A stretch of DNA of 64,000 bases from Mycolicibacterium goodii (GCF_001187505.1 NZ_CP012150.1:6048048-6112047); one strand, 5' to 3'; counted from the stretch's first letter, positions 34,582 to 45,100 are shown. Numbers and translations: made by a program. Notes: generated by a model not told the origin, from the sequence alone.

Positions 34582-36783
34582 TCAGCGCTGCTCGGCCGCC
34601 GTGACGGCCTCCCGTTCGGTGAGCCCGGCGAGCGCCGGCGGCAACGCATCTCGGTGCAGGACGCCGAGCCGCTGGGTGGCGCGGGTGAGCGCGACGTAGA
34701 GTTCGGCGGCGCCGCGCGGCCCGTCGGCGAGGATCCGTTCGGGTTCGACGACCAGTACCGCGTCGAACTCCAGTCCCTTGGTTTCCGACGGCGGTACGGC
34801 GCCCGGCACATCGGGCGGCCCGATGACCACGCTGGTGCCCTCGCGTCCGGCTTCCTCGTCGACGAATTCTGCGATGGCCAAGGCGATGTCGTCATCGCTC
34901 ACCTGACGTGCCCATGGCGAGACGCCGCACGAGCGCACCGAATCCGGCGGTGTGGCGTCGGGCGCGAACTCGGCGAGCACCGCCGCCGCGACCGACATGA
35001 TCTCCGCGGGCGTGCGGTAGTTCACCGACAGCGACTTGTACACCCAGCGGCCCGGCACGTACGGCTCGAGCATGGCGCCCCACGTCCGGGCACCGGCCGG
35101 TGAACGGCGCTGCGCCAGATCGCCGACGATGGTGAACGAGCGCCGCGGGCAGCGTCGCATCAGCAGACGCCAGTCCATCTCGGAGAGTTCCTGGGCCTCG
35201 TCGACCACGACGTGCCCGTACGTCCATTCGCGGTCCGCGGCGGCGCGCTCGCCGAGTTCCCGGTTGTCGCGTTCCTTGAAGCGGTCGGCCAGTTCCTCTG
35301 CGTCGATGAGGTCCTGCGCCAGCAGGTGGTCCTCGTCGTCCATCAAATCCTCGCGGTCCACCATGAGGTCGAGCACGCCCGCGGCGTAGGCCTGCTCCTC
35401 CCGGCGTTCCCGTTCGGCGGCCTCGTCGGCGGCCTTGTTGCGGCCCAGCAGGTCGACCAGTTCATCGAGCAACGGCACGTCCGACACCGTCCACGCCTGG
35501 CCGTCGGCGCGCCACAAGCACTCGGGCGCGCCGGCCGCGCGCAGTCGATCGTGCGACGTATACAGTTGTGCGAGAACGTCTTCCGGGGTGAGGATGGGCC
35601 AAAGCGCGTCCAGCGCGGCGTTGAACTGCTCGTGGTCCTCGAGCTCGCCGACGACGTCGGCGCGCATCTGCTCCCACGCGTGCTTGTCGTCGCGGGTCAG
35701 CCAGCCCCGGCCGATCCGGGCGACCGCACGCTCGGTCACCACATAGGTGACGACGTCGATGAACTCGGCACGGGCCTCGTTGTGCGGCAGACCGGTCTTG
35801 CGGGCCTCCTCACGCGCCCAGTTCGCGGTCTCGGCGTCGATGCGGACCGTGACGTCGGACAGGTCGATCGGGATCGGCTCCCCGGGCAGTTCCTGCCGGT
35901 CGGCCACCGCGGCCTTGAGCACGTCGAGGATCTTCAGCGAGCCCTTGGCCTCGGCAGCTTCCGGGGTGTCCTCGGCGGTGACGTGCAGACCGGGCACGAA
36001 GTCGCCGGGCGTCATGAACACCGCGTCGGACTCGCCCAGCGACGGCAGCACCCGGCCGATGTGGTTGAGGAACGCCGGGGTGGGCCCGACGACCAGCACA
36101 CCGTGGCGCTCCATCTGCTTGCGGTAGGTGTAGAGCAGGTACGCCACGCGGTGCAGCGCCACCACGGTCTTGCCGGTGCCCGGGCCGCCCTCGATCACCA
36201 GCACACCGGTGTGGTCGAGTCGGATGACCTCGTCCTGCTCGGCCTGGATGGTGGCGACGATGTCGCGCATGCCCTCCCCGCGCGGTGCGTTGACGGCCGC
36301 GAGCAGCGCCGCGTCGTTGGTGGCGTCGTGCTCGGCGCCCGTCGGCCGCCCGAGGATCTCGTCGGTGAAGTCGACCACCTTGCGGCCCATGGTGTGAAAT
36401 TGGCGGCGGCGGCGCATGTTCTCCGGGTTGGCGGCCGTCGCGACGTAGAACGGCCGCGCCATCGGGGCGCGCCAGTCGAGCAGCAGCGGCTCGAAGTCGT
36501 TGTCCCGGTCGAAGATGCCGAGGCGCCCGATGTAGAGCGCTTCGTCGTCGACGGTGTCCAACCGGCCGAAGCACAATCCGTTGTCGGCGACGTTGAGCCG
36601 GGCGATGTCCTTGGCCAACGCCCGCACCTCGGCGTCGCGCTCCACGGCCGTGCCGCCGTGCTCGCGCAGCGCGGCGGCATACCTGCGTTGCGACTGCGCC
36701 CGCTCGGCGTCCAACCGGGCGTAGAGCCCGGCGGCGTACTCCCGCTCGGACCGCAGTTCGTCGTAGTAGTCAAGACCTGACAC
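34582..36783 (-). CDS. helR: HelR, RNA-polymerase-associated helicase-like protein (rifamycin tolerance)
   Basis: 733 residues, UvrD/HelD-related superfamily 1 ATPase. Walker A is GGPGTGKT (199-206); VVDEAQELSEMDW is the Walker B region, and TIVGDLAQRRSPAGARTWG and ETKGLEFDAVLVVEPE are later helicase motifs. An N-terminal coiled coil (about 8-45) resembles the arm by which HelD/HelR proteins enter RNA polymerase. M. smegmatis HelR displaces rifamycin from RNA polymerase and gives tolerance. GTG 36783 follows GAGGG. A rifamycin-associated element lies 56 bp upstream, so drug-inducible expression is expected. Confidence 0.93.
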   Translation of the reverse strand: MSGLDYYDELRSEREYAAGLYARLDAERAQSQRRYAAALREHGGTAVERDAEVRALAKDIARLNVADNGLCFGRLDTVDDEALYIGRLGIFDRDNDFEPLLLDWRAPMARPFYVATAANPENMRRRRQFHTMGRKVVDFTDEILGRPTGAEHDATNDAALLAAVNAPRGEGMRDIVATIQAEQDEVIRLDHTGVLVIEGGPGTGKTVVALHRVAYLLYTYRKQMERHGVLVVGPTPAFLNHIGRVLPSLGESDAVFMTPGDFVPGLHVTAEDTPEAAEAKGSLKILDVLKAAVADRQELPGEPIPIDLSDVTVRIDAETANWAREEARKTGLPHNEARAEFIDVVTYVVTERAVARIGRGWLTRDDKHAWEQMRADVVGELEDHEQFNAALDALWPILTPEDVLAQLYTSHDRLRAAGAPECLWRADGQAWTVSDVPLLDELVDLLGRNKAADEAAERERREEQAYAAGVLDLMVDREDLMDDEDHLLAQDLIDAEELADRFKERDNRELGERAAADREWTYGHVVVDEAQELSEMDWRLLMRRCPRRSFTIVGDLAQRRSPAGARTWGAMLEPYVPGRWVYKSLSVNYRTPAEIMSVAAAVLAEFAPDATPPDSVRSCGVSPWARQVSDDDIALAIAEFVDEEAGREGTSVVIGPPDVPGAVPPSETKGLEFDAVLVVEPERILADGPRGAAELYVALTRATQRLGVLHRDALPPALAGLTEREAVTAAEQR

Positions 36784-36838
36784 GTACCCTCACACTTCTC
36801 GAGTTCTGGCCTGGGCCAGCGATTTTGCGCCATGACCC

Positions 36839-36857
36839 CGGTCTTGCGGCAAGCCCC
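36839..36857 (-). promoter_or_regulatory. Rifamycin-associated element (RAE) upstream of helR
   Basis: The dyad CGGTCTTGCGGCAAGCCCC matches the 19-bp rifamycin-associated element (arms GGGGCTTGC/GCAAGCCCC) at all but two positions. It is placed upstream of helR as in other rifamycin-inducible genes. The helR start lies 56 bp away. Confidence 0.85.
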
Positions 36858-36966
36858 CGTGGCGGCGGTATGGTGAAAGAGCAAGGGTACGCCGCTGTCG
36901 GCGGCGCGACGAATTCTCACCGACGCCGTCGGCGGCCCTCAGTACGTGCGAGTGTTCGGAAAGCGC

Positions 36967-37659
36967 TCAGGCTTCGCGCAGCAGCGCCACGTCGGAGACC
37001 ATGCGGATGTGTTCGGCCATCGCCTGGGCCGCCTCCTGCGAGTCCTGCTTGCGGATCGCATCGGCGATCCTCCGGTGGCCTTCCAGCGAGGCACGGGGCC
37101 GGTTCTCCTGCGACAGGGATTCGATCCGGGTTTCCCGGATCAGGCCCGCGATTTCGTGCATCAGCTTGGCCAGCAACGACGAGTGCGCCGCGGATGTGAT
37201 TGCCTCATGGAACATTTCGTCGCCGACCACGCCGCGTTCGCCTGATTCGACTTCCTTCTCCATCGTGGCGATGGCCGCGTCGATCGCCGCCATCTCGGCG
37301 TCGGTGCGGCGCTGCGCCGCCAGGCCGGCCAGCTTGACCTCAAGCGCCTCGCGCGCCTCGATGATGTCGGGGATGCGGTCGGCGTGCTCGCGCAGGGCCC
37401 GGATGGACCCCTCCTCGGTCGGGCGGCGGACCAGGATCGCGCCGTCGCCGTGCCGTACCGACAGGACACCCTGCACCTCGAGGGCGACCAGCGCCTGGCT
37501 GAGCGACGCGCGGCTCACCCCCAGCTTGGCGGCCAGGTCGCGCTCCGCGGGCAAGCGGTCCCCTGGCTCCATCTGGTTGCTGTAGATGTATGCGCACAAC
37601 TGCTCGACGATGACCTCGTAGAGCCGCGGACGCGTTACTGGTCTCAGTTGCTCAGCCAC
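36967..37659 (-). CDS. GntR-family (FCD) regulator of the adjacent MatC/CoA-transferase module
   Basis: 230 residues. Winged helix-turn-helix at about 10-75 (VIVEQLCAYIYSNQMEPGDR, LPAERDLAAKLGVSRASL) and an FCD effector domain at about 85-220 (EAREALEVKLAGLAA, FHEAITSAAHSSLL, GHRRIADAIRKQD), typical of FadR/LldR-type sensors of organic acids. GTG 37659 gives the normal N-terminus and has GGTGAG upstream; GTG 37671 is an alternative. The gene is divergent from the carrier, whose promoter holds TGGCTAGGCCA, repeated before the CoA-transferase. Confidence 0.85.
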   Translation of the reverse strand: MAEQLRPVTRPRLYEVIVEQLCAYIYSNQMEPGDRLPAERDLAAKLGVSRASLSQALVALEVQGVLSVRHGDGAILVRRPTEEGSIRALREHADRIPDIIEAREALEVKLAGLAAQRRTDAEMAAIDAAIATMEKEVESGERGVVGDEMFHEAITSAAHSSLLAKLMHEIAGLIRETRIESLSQENRPRASLEGHRRIADAIRKQDSQEAAQAMAEHIRMVSDVALLREA

Positions 37660-37735
37660 TAGCTCACCCACTCTCTGCACCACAGGATACCCGGCTCGCC
37701 ATGACAAAGCCCGTAGGGCGTCTCACACTCAGGTA

Positions 37736-37774
37736 TTGACAGTGATCCACCCCACTGGTGTAATGGCTAGGCCA
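37736..37774 (+). promoter_or_regulatory. Promoter with overlapping GntR-like operator
   Basis: TTGACA (37736-37741), 17-bp spacer and TGTAAT (37759-37764) form a near-consensus sigma-A-type promoter for the carrier gene. The dyad TGGCTAGGCCA (37764-37774) overlaps the -10 and start region, suiting repression. Almost the same 15-mer occurs before the CoA-transferase at 39378-39392. Confidence 0.7.
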
Positions 37775-37818
37775 GTGCTCCACTGGCTCACCGCTCGCAC
37801 GACGTTCGGAGTTCCCCG

Positions 37819-39222
37819 ATGCCGCTCGAACTGATCCCGATTCTCGCCCTTGTCGCGATGTTCGCAGCGGCGACGCTGCTACCCATCAACATGGGCACGC
37901 TGGGCTTCGTCGCCGCCTTCCTGGTCGGCACGATCGCCGTCGGTATGGATACCGACGACATCATCGCCGGGTTTCCCAGTGACCTGTTCCTGACACTGGT
38001 CGGCGTCACCTACCTGTTCGCCATCGCGCAGAACAACGGCACCGTTGACCTCATGGTGCGCGGCGCCTTACGCCTGGTCAGAGGACGCGTGGCGTTCATA
38101 CCGTGGGTGATGTTCGGCATCACCGCGGTGCTCACGGCCCTCGGCGCGCTCGGCCCCGCCGCGGTCGCCATCATCGCCCCGATCGCGTTGACCTTCGCCC
38201 GCAGGTACCACATCAACGCCCTGCTGATGGGCATGATGGTCATCCACGGTGCCCAGGCCGGCGGGTTCTCCCCGATCAGCATCTACGGCGTCACCGTCAA
38301 CAACATCGTCGCCAAGGCCAACCTGATCAACAGCCCGCTGGCCCTGTTCCTCGGCAGTTTCTTCTTCAACGCCGCCATCGGGGTGCTGCTGTTCATCTTC
38401 CTCGGCGGTCGCAAACTCCTCGGGCAGACCACCCAGAGCTTCGACGGCGCGGACGACGGCGCGGACCACACTGAGGCGACCGAGGACACCGGAGGCTCCG
38501 GCGGGGGTACGACGCCCAAGCCGTCTAGCGGTAGCCCGGTCTTCTCCGGTCACGGCACCACCGCATCCGCGGCCACCCTCACCGCACCCCCGAACACCCC
38601 CACCAGCCCGCTGCCCCGGCGCGCGGCATCCTTCGATCAGATCCTCACCCTCATCGGCCTCGGCGCCCTCGGGTTGTTCTCGCTGATTCTCGACCTCGAC
38701 GTCGGTTTCGTCGCGATGACCGTCGCCGCGGTCCTGGCCCTGGCCTCGCCCAAGGCCCAGAAGGGCGCCGTGGCACAGATCAGCTGGTCCACCGTGCTGC
38801 TCATCGGCGGCGTGCTGACCTTCGTGGGCGTCCTGCAGGAGGCGGGCACCGTGGAGTGGGTCGGCAACGGCGTCGCGAAACTGGGCATGCCGCTTCTTGT
38901 GGCCCTGTTGTTGTGCTATCTCGGCGGGATCGTCTCGGCCTTCGCGTCCTCGACCGCGATCCTCGGAGCCACCATCCCCCTTGCGGTTCCGCTGCTGCTG
39001 GCCGGTGACATCGGCCCGATCGGTGTGATCGTCGCGCTGGCGATCGCCTCCACCATCGTCGACGTCAGCCCGTTCTCCACCAACGGTGCGCTGGTGCTCG
39101 CCAACGCCCAGGGCGTGGACCGCGACGTGTTCTATCGGCAGATCCTGAAATACAGCGGCCTGGTGATCGCGATCGGCCCGCTGGTGGCCTGGGCGGCACT
39201 GGTCCTCCCCGGCTGGCTGTAG
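37819..39222 (+). CDS. MatC-type dicarboxylate (malonate) carrier
   Basis: A 467-residue inner-membrane transporter with about 11 hydrophobic helices. The first 140 residues (LIPILALVAMFAAATLLPIN, MGTLGFVAAFLVGT, GVTYLFAIAQNNGTVDLMVR) match the MatC N-terminal domain of malonate carriers, and the second half has the SLC13-like STAILGATIPLAVPLLLAGD and VDVSPFSTNGALVL segments. A hydrophilic Gly/Ser/Thr/Pro-rich loop at about 215-270 separates the halves. It is the first gene after the divergent GntR and likely feeds the two enzymes downstream. Confidence 0.85.
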   Translation: MPLELIPILALVAMFAAATLLPINMGTLGFVAAFLVGTIAVGMDTDDIIAGFPSDLFLTLVGVTYLFAIAQNNGTVDLMVRGALRLVRGRVAFIPWVMFGITAVLTALGALGPAAVAIIAPIALTFARRYHINALLMGMMVIHGAQAGGFSPISIYGVTVNNIVAKANLINSPLALFLGSFFFNAAIGVLLFIFLGGRKLLGQTTQSFDGADDGADHTEATEDTGGSGGGTTPKPSSGSPVFSGHGTTASAATLTAPPNTPTSPLPRRAASFDQILTLIGLGALGLFSLILDLDVGFVAMTVAAVLALASPKAQKGAVAQISWSTVLLIGGVLTFVGVLQEAGTVEWVGNGVAKLGMPLLVALLLCYLGGIVSAFASSTAILGATIPLAVPLLLAGDIGPIGVIVALAIASTIVDVSPFSTNGALVLANAQGVDRDVFYRQILKYSGLVIAIGPLVAWAALVLPGWL

Positions 39223-39347
39223 CCGGCAACCCACATGGACGAATCGACCCGAGGCGGGACACCGCCTCGGGCATTCGTCGTATCACCGTGACCTGAGCGC
39301 CAATTTCGTTGTGGCTCAAGTCACTTCACCTTTCTCGCGACAATCCA

Positions 39348-39391
39348 TTGACTTCACCGGCCCGCGATGCTGTGCTGAATTGGCTAGTCCA
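39348..39391 (+). promoter_or_regulatory. Second promoter/operator of the GntR regulon
   Basis: TTGACT (39348-39353) with a weaker -10 TGTGCT (39371-39376) precedes TGGCTAGTCCA (39381-39391). The 15-mer ATTGGCTAGTCCACT agrees with the first operator at 12 of 15 bases, including the conserved TGG and CCA halves. It lies 43 bp upstream of the CoA-transferase start. Confidence 0.65.
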
Positions 39392-39433
39392 CTCCGCCAC
39401 TAGCGCTCCGAGCCAAACCGCAGGGAGGCCCTC

Positions 39434-40654
39434 ATGACCGAAACCACCCATCCTGGCGACGGACCACATCTGGCACTGTCCGCCGGCCCGCTCGCCGACC
39501 TCACGGTCATCGACCTGACCCGCGCCCTCGCAGGCCCGCACGCCGCGATGATGCTCGGCGACCTCGGCGCCGACGTGATCAAGGTCGAGAACCCCGGCGG
39601 CGGCGACGACACCAGGGGCTGGGGACCGCCGTTCATCGAACCCGCTGGGGCAGAACGTGAATCGACCTATTTCCTGAGCGCCAACCGCAACAAGAGGTCC
39701 GTCACGCTCGATCTGAAGAGCCCGTCCGGCCGCGAGGCGCTGCGTGAACTGCTCCGCCGCGCCGACGTGCTCATGGAGAATTTCCGCCCCGGTGTGCTGG
39801 AGCGGCTCGGCTTCTCCGAAGACGTACTGCGCGAACTCAATCCGCGCCTGATCATCCTGTCGATCAGTGGGTTCGGCCACGACGGGCCGGAAGCCGCCCG
39901 GGCCGGGTACGACCAGATCGCACAGGGCGAGGCGGGCCTGATGTCGCTGACCGGCGCCAATCCCCATGACCTGCAACGCGTCGGAGTGCCCATTGCCGAC
40001 CTGCTCGCCGGCATGTACGGCGCCTTCGGCGTCCTGGCGGCCCTCAACGAACGGGCCCGCACCGGACGTGGTCAGGTGGTGCGCGCGTCCCTGCTCGCGG
40101 CCGTCGTGGGCGTACACGCCTTCCAGGGCACCAAGTGGACGGTCGCCGGGCAGATCGGTGAGGCGACCGGCAACCATCATCCGTCGATCTGCCCGTACGG
40201 CCTGTTCGACACCGCCGACGGTGCCGTGCAGATCGCCGTCGGCAGCGAGGGCCTGTGGAAGCGGTTCTGCGAGGGCTTCCACCTCGACGCACACGCCCCC
40301 GGCATGGCGACCAACCCCGAGCGCGTCGCCAACCAGAAACGCGTCAACGAGCTTGTCCAGAGCGTGTTCTCGCTGTACTCCACCGATGAACTGCTCGACA
40401 TCCTCGACGAGATCGGTGTCCCGGCCGGGCGGATCCGGAATCTGCGCGAGGTCTACGAATGGGAGCAGACCCGGTCGCAGGGACTGCTCATCGACGTCGA
40501 CCACGCAACCCTGGGGACCATCACGTTGCCGGGGCCGCCGCTGCGCTTCTTCGATGTCGCAGGCCCCGAGCGCACACGCAGGGACCACAGCGCACCGCCC
40601 GTGCTCGGTGCCGACAACCACCTGATCGACGAGTTGACGGCAGGCCGGCGATGA
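39434..40654 (+). CDS. Class III (CaiB/Frc-type) CoA-transferase
   Basis: 406 residues. Transfers CoA between carboxylic acids through an aspartyl-CoA intermediate. Asp189 in VGVPIADLLAGMYG is the expected nucleophile; LSANRNKRSVTLDLKS and DVLMENFRPGVLERLG are diagnostic CaiB blocks. ATG 39434 follows GGGAGG. Next to a MatC carrier it could activate malonate (or oxalate-like acids) to the CoA ester. Its stop overlaps the following start as ATGA, so the carboxyltransferase is made with it. Confidence 0.9.
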   Translation: MTETTHPGDGPHLALSAGPLADLTVIDLTRALAGPHAAMMLGDLGADVIKVENPGGGDDTRGWGPPFIEPAGAERESTYFLSANRNKRSVTLDLKSPSGREALRELLRRADVLMENFRPGVLERLGFSEDVLRELNPRLIILSISGFGHDGPEAARAGYDQIAQGEAGLMSLTGANPHDLQRVGVPIADLLAGMYGAFGVLAALNERARTGRGQVVRASLLAAVVGVHAFQGTKWTVAGQIGEATGNHHPSICPYGLFDTADGAVQIAVGSEGLWKRFCEGFHLDAHAPGMATNPERVANQKRVNELVQSVFSLYSTDELLDILDEIGVPAGRIRNLREVYEWEQTRSQGLLIDVDHATLGTITLPGPPLRFFDVAGPERTRRDHSAPPVLGADNHLIDELTAGRR

Positions 40655-42159
40655 CCGCCGCGCACGAGGTGATCACCGCCGTGATCGACCACGGCACATG
40701 GACGTCGTGGGACACCCCGGTCACCGATGAGGACCTCGATCCCGGATACGCCCAGGACCTCGCGCACGCGCGGGCCGTCACCGGTCTCGACGAGGCCGTG
40801 ATCACCGGCGCCGCCGAAATCCATGGGCACCGCATCGCCCTGCTGGCCAGCGACTTCCGTTTCCTCGGCGGGTCGATCGGCATCGCGGCGGGCGAACGGC
40901 TCACCGCCGCCATCCGCCGTGCGACGGCCGAGGGGATTCCGCTGCTCGCCCTGCCCACCTCGGGCGGCACCCGTATGCAGGAAGGGGCGGCCGCGTTCCT
41001 GCAGATGGTCAAGATCACCGCGGCCGTGGTCGACCACAAGGCCGCGCACCTGCCGTATCTGGTGTACCTGCGCCACCCCACCACAGGCGGGGTGTTCGCC
41101 TCCTGGGGATCGTTGGGGCACATCACCTTTGCCGAGCCCGGTGCGATGATCGGATTCCTCGGGCCGCGGGTGTATCAGGCGCTGTACGACGCGCCGTTCC
41201 CCGAGGGCGTCCAGACCGCCGAGAACCTCGAGGCGTGCGGGCTGATCGACGGGGTGCTTCCGCTCGCGCAGTTGCGTGAGGTGGTGGACCGGGCCCTGAG
41301 CGTCATGATGCGCGCGCGACGGACCACACCCGCGCCGGCCACCGCGAGCGTCCCGGTGGGCATCGACGTGCCCGCGTGGCAGTCGGTGTGCGCGTCGCGT
41401 CGCGAGGACCGCCCCGGCGTGCGCGAACTCCTGCACCACGCGGCCGGAGACGTCCTCGCGCTCAGCGGAACCGGCCAGGGCGAAACCGATCCCGGCCTGC
41501 TCCTCGCGCTGGCCCGGTTCGGGCATCTGCCGTGTGTGGTGCTCGGTCAGGACCGGCGCGGGCAGACCCCGCAGACACCGCTCGGCCCAGGGGCGTTGCG
41601 CCAGGCCCGGCGCGGGATGCGCCTGGCCGCCGACCTGAACCTGCCGCTGGTCACCGTCATCGACACCGCGGGCGCGGCGCTGTCGAAAGAGGCCGAGGAG
41701 GGCGGTTTGGCCGGTGAGATCGCCCGGTGCATCGCCGAGATGGTCTCGCTTCCGGTGCCGACGGTGTCGGTGCTGCTCGGTCAGGGCACCGGCGGTGGCG
41801 CGCTGGCCCTGGTGCCGGCCGATCGCGTGCTGGCGGCCCAAAACGGCTGGCTGTCCCCGCTTCCTCCCGAGGGTGCCAGCGCGATCCTGCACCGCGACAC
41901 CACTCACGCCGCCCAGATGGCCGAACAGCAGGGCGTGCGCTCGACGGATCTGTTCCAACACGGACTCGTCGACCGCATCATCGCCGAGCATCCCGACGCC
42001 GCAACCGAACCCGAGACGTTCAGTCGCCGTATGGGTGCGGCCATCCATGCCGAACTCTGGAAGCTCACGGGAGAAGACCCGGTGCACCGTCTGGCCGAGC
42101 GAGCCTGCCGTTTCGACCGGATCGGGCGCCGCAACCACCTGCTCGCGCAGGCGGGATGA
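40651..42159 (+). CDS. Fused carboxyltransferase (AccD-AccA-like) protein
   Basis: 502 residues with two crotonase-fold carboxyltransferase halves. N half (about 40-230): ASDFRFLGGSIGIAAGERL, PTSGGTRMQEGAAAFLQMVK, HPTTGGVFASWGSLG and IGFLGPRVYQALY, AccD-like but lacking the zinc finger. C half (about 260-500): GQDRRGQTPQTPLGPGA, DLNLPLVTVIDTAGA and LLGQGTGGGALALVPADRVL, AccA-like. No biotin-carrier or biotin carboxylase gene is nearby. With a CoA-transferase and a malonate-type carrier, malonyl-CoA decarboxylation or transcarboxylation is plausible, but acyl-CoA carboxylation with subunits encoded elsewhere cannot be excluded. Confidence 0.82.
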   Translation: MTAAHEVITAVIDHGTWTSWDTPVTDEDLDPGYAQDLAHARAVTGLDEAVITGAAEIHGHRIALLASDFRFLGGSIGIAAGERLTAAIRRATAEGIPLLALPTSGGTRMQEGAAAFLQMVKITAAVVDHKAAHLPYLVYLRHPTTGGVFASWGSLGHITFAEPGAMIGFLGPRVYQALYDAPFPEGVQTAENLEACGLIDGVLPLAQLREVVDRALSVMMRARRTTPAPATASVPVGIDVPAWQSVCASRREDRPGVRELLHHAAGDVLALSGTGQGETDPGLLLALARFGHLPCVVLGQDRRGQTPQTPLGPGALRQARRGMRLAADLNLPLVTVIDTAGAALSKEAEEGGLAGEIARCIAEMVSLPVPTVSVLLGQGTGGGALALVPADRVLAAQNGWLSPLPPEGASAILHRDTTHAAQMAEQQGVRSTDLFQHGLVDRIIAEHPDAATEPETFSRRMGAAIHAELWKLTGEDPVHRLAERACRFDRIGRRNHLLAQAG

Positions 42160-42178
42160 GACCGGAGCCCGGCACCGC

Positions 42179-45100
42179 TCACAGCAGGCCGAGCTTCTGC
42201 AGATCGGTGACGTACTTGACGATGATCGGCGCGGACACCTGCGGAATATCCGGATTGCCCCCGTCCGCACCGATTTTCGCCTGGCGCACCGCTGCCCGGA
42301 ACCGATCCGTGGGTGCCTGCGACCCACGGATCGGCTTCCCGGGGTGCTGATAGTTGTGCAGCAGCGGCAGCAGCGATGCCTGCCGTTGCGCGTCGGGCAG
42401 TGCGTGCAGCGCCGTGTCGAAGCGCTGCAGCCATGCCGCGTAGTCCGGTATGCGCTCGATCGGGTATCCGGCCTCGTCGAGCCAGTCGACGAATTCGTCG
42501 AGACCGATACCGTCGTCGTGCGGGTTCATCACGTGATAGGTGGAGAACCCGTCCGCACCGGCGCCCAGGGTCGCGATCGCCTCGGCGATGAACCCGACCG
42601 GCAGGCCGTCGTAGTGCGCGCGCTGCCGGTTACCGTGCGCGTCGAGTTCGTAGAACGATCCTGGCGCGATGCCGGTGGCCACCAGGCTCAGCATCAGCCG
42701 GGTGAACATGTCCGGAACATTCAGCTGGCCCGCATATCTCGTGTCGGCCAGGATCATGTCGCAGCGGAACACCGCGACCGGCAGCCCGCACCGGTCGTGG
42801 GCCTCGCGCAGCAGCACCTCGCCGGCCCACTTGCTGTTGCCGTACCCGTTGGCGTAGCTGTCGTCGATGGCACGCACGGCGCTGACGGTCCGGATGTCGG
42901 CGTCCTCGGTGAACAGCGACGGTTCGATCTGGTCCCCGACGCCGATGGTCGACACGTAGGTGTAGGGCTTCAGTTTCGTCGTCAGCGCGAGCCGGATCAG
43001 TTCGGCCGTGCCGACGACGTTGGGGCCGAACAACTCCCGGTACGGCAGCACATGGTTGACCAGCGCCGCGGGGTCGACGATCACGTCGACCGTGTCGGCG
43101 AGTCGCTGCCAGGTGAGGGGATCCAGCCCGAGGTCCGCCTCGCCCTTGTCCCCCGCCATCACCCGCAGATGACGGTCGGCGAGGTCCAGGTAGCGGTGCA
43201 GCAGTTCGGGATCACCGCTGTCGAACGTCCGGTCCAGCCGGCGGCGCGCCGACGCGTCGTCCTTGGCCCGCACCAGGCAGATCACGGTGCCACCGACCCG
43301 GCTCATCCGCTCGAGCCACTCCAAGGCCAGGTAGCGGCCGAGGAACCCGGTCGCCCCGGTCAGCAGCACGGTCCGCACCTGGGCGCTCGGCGCTGACCGC
43401 GGTGCGGACAGCGTCTCGGCGTCGATGAACTTCTCCAGGGTCAGGTCGGCGGCGCGCACTTCGGTCGCGTCCCGGCCGTGCACCGACGCGAACGACGGCC
43501 TGGCCAGACCCGGGCTACGTTGGGACTCGACGTAATCGGCGATGGCCCGCAGGTCGCTGGCCGGGCTGACGATCACACCCACCGATACCTCGACACCGAA
43601 GATCTCGTGCAGCAGGTTGCCGAACGTCAGCGCCGACAGCGAATCTCCACCGAGGTCGGTGAAGTGCGCGTCGGGTGCCAGGGCGTCGGCCGCCGCCCCG
43701 AGCAGCGCACCGGCCGCGCGGCCGACGGTTTCCAACACCGGACGATTCGCCCCGTCGCGGCGCAGGGCCGCCAACTCGTTGGCCTGGTTGTCGGCCAGTT
43801 CGGTGTAGAGGGCTTCGAGCCGTTCGGCGTAGTGCGCCTTCAGTTTCGGCCGGGCCAGTTTGCGGATACCGGTGAGCAACCCGTTCTCGAGTGTGAACGG
43901 CGTTGTCTCGATGAGGAAATCACGCGGGATCTCGTAGGACTGCAACCCCGAGGACCTGGCGATGTCCTGAAACGACGCGGTGATCGCGTTCTTCAGCGCA
44001 TCGAGGCTGCCGCCGCTTTGCCGCAGCGCGTCCTCGGTGGGGACGACGACGGCCAGCAGGTAGGCGCGTGCGCTGTTGCCGTAGATGTAGATCTGGCGCA
44101 CCAGCGGGCTGTCGCCGAACAACGGCTCCAGTTTCGACACGGTGACGAACTCGCCCTGGGACAGCTTCAGCACGTTGTTGCGCCGATCGAGATAGACCAG
44201 CTGATCCGGACCGATCTCGGCCACCACATCCCCCGTGCGGTAGAAGCCGTCGGGGTCGAACACGTCGGCGGTGACCTCCGGACGTTTGTAGTACCCGGGA
44301 AACAGATCTCGGGTCTTGACGAGCAACTCGCCCCGCGCATGCGGCTGGTCGGTACGGAAGTACCCGAGATCGGGCACGTCGGCCAGCTTGTAGTCGATCA
44401 CCGCAGGGCGCCGTACCGTGCCGTCGACGAACACCATGCCCGCCTCGGTCGACCCGTAGCCCTCGATGAGATGAAGATCCAACAGTTGTTCGACGAACGC
44501 CTTGTTCTCGGCCGAGATCGGTGCCGAGCCTGTCATCGCCAGGATGTACCGACCGCCGAGCAGATGCTGGGCCAGATCGGCCATCACGTCGGCTTCGAGG
44601 TTTTCGTGCATGCCTTCCTCGGCGGCTCGCCGCCGCACCTCGCTCTGGAAGGTTCCGAAGAGCATGTCCCAAACCCGCGGCACGAAGTTCAGCTCGGTGG
44701 GCCGGACGAGCGCGAGATCCTCATACAGTGTCGAAAGATCGCTGCGCGCGGTGAAATACGCGGTGCCGCCATGTCCCAGCGTGCCGTACAGGATGCCGCG
44801 GCCCATCACGTGGCTCATGGGCATGAAGTTCAGGGTGATCGATGGTTGCGCGGCCGTGCCGCTCCAGTTCCAGCGCGACCGGCGCCAGAAGTTGGCCACC
44901 AGGCGCTCGGGGTACATCGCGCCTTTCGGGGCGCCGGTGCTGCCCGATGTGTAGATGAGCAGACGCAACGGATCATCCTCGTCGGCAACGTGATACGCGA
45001 CGTCCGGCGCCGATCGCCCGCGCTCGATCAGATCGGCCAGCGGCTCGACCACCACCTGGACACCCGCATCGCCGAGCCGCTGACGTGCACGCTGCAGCGT

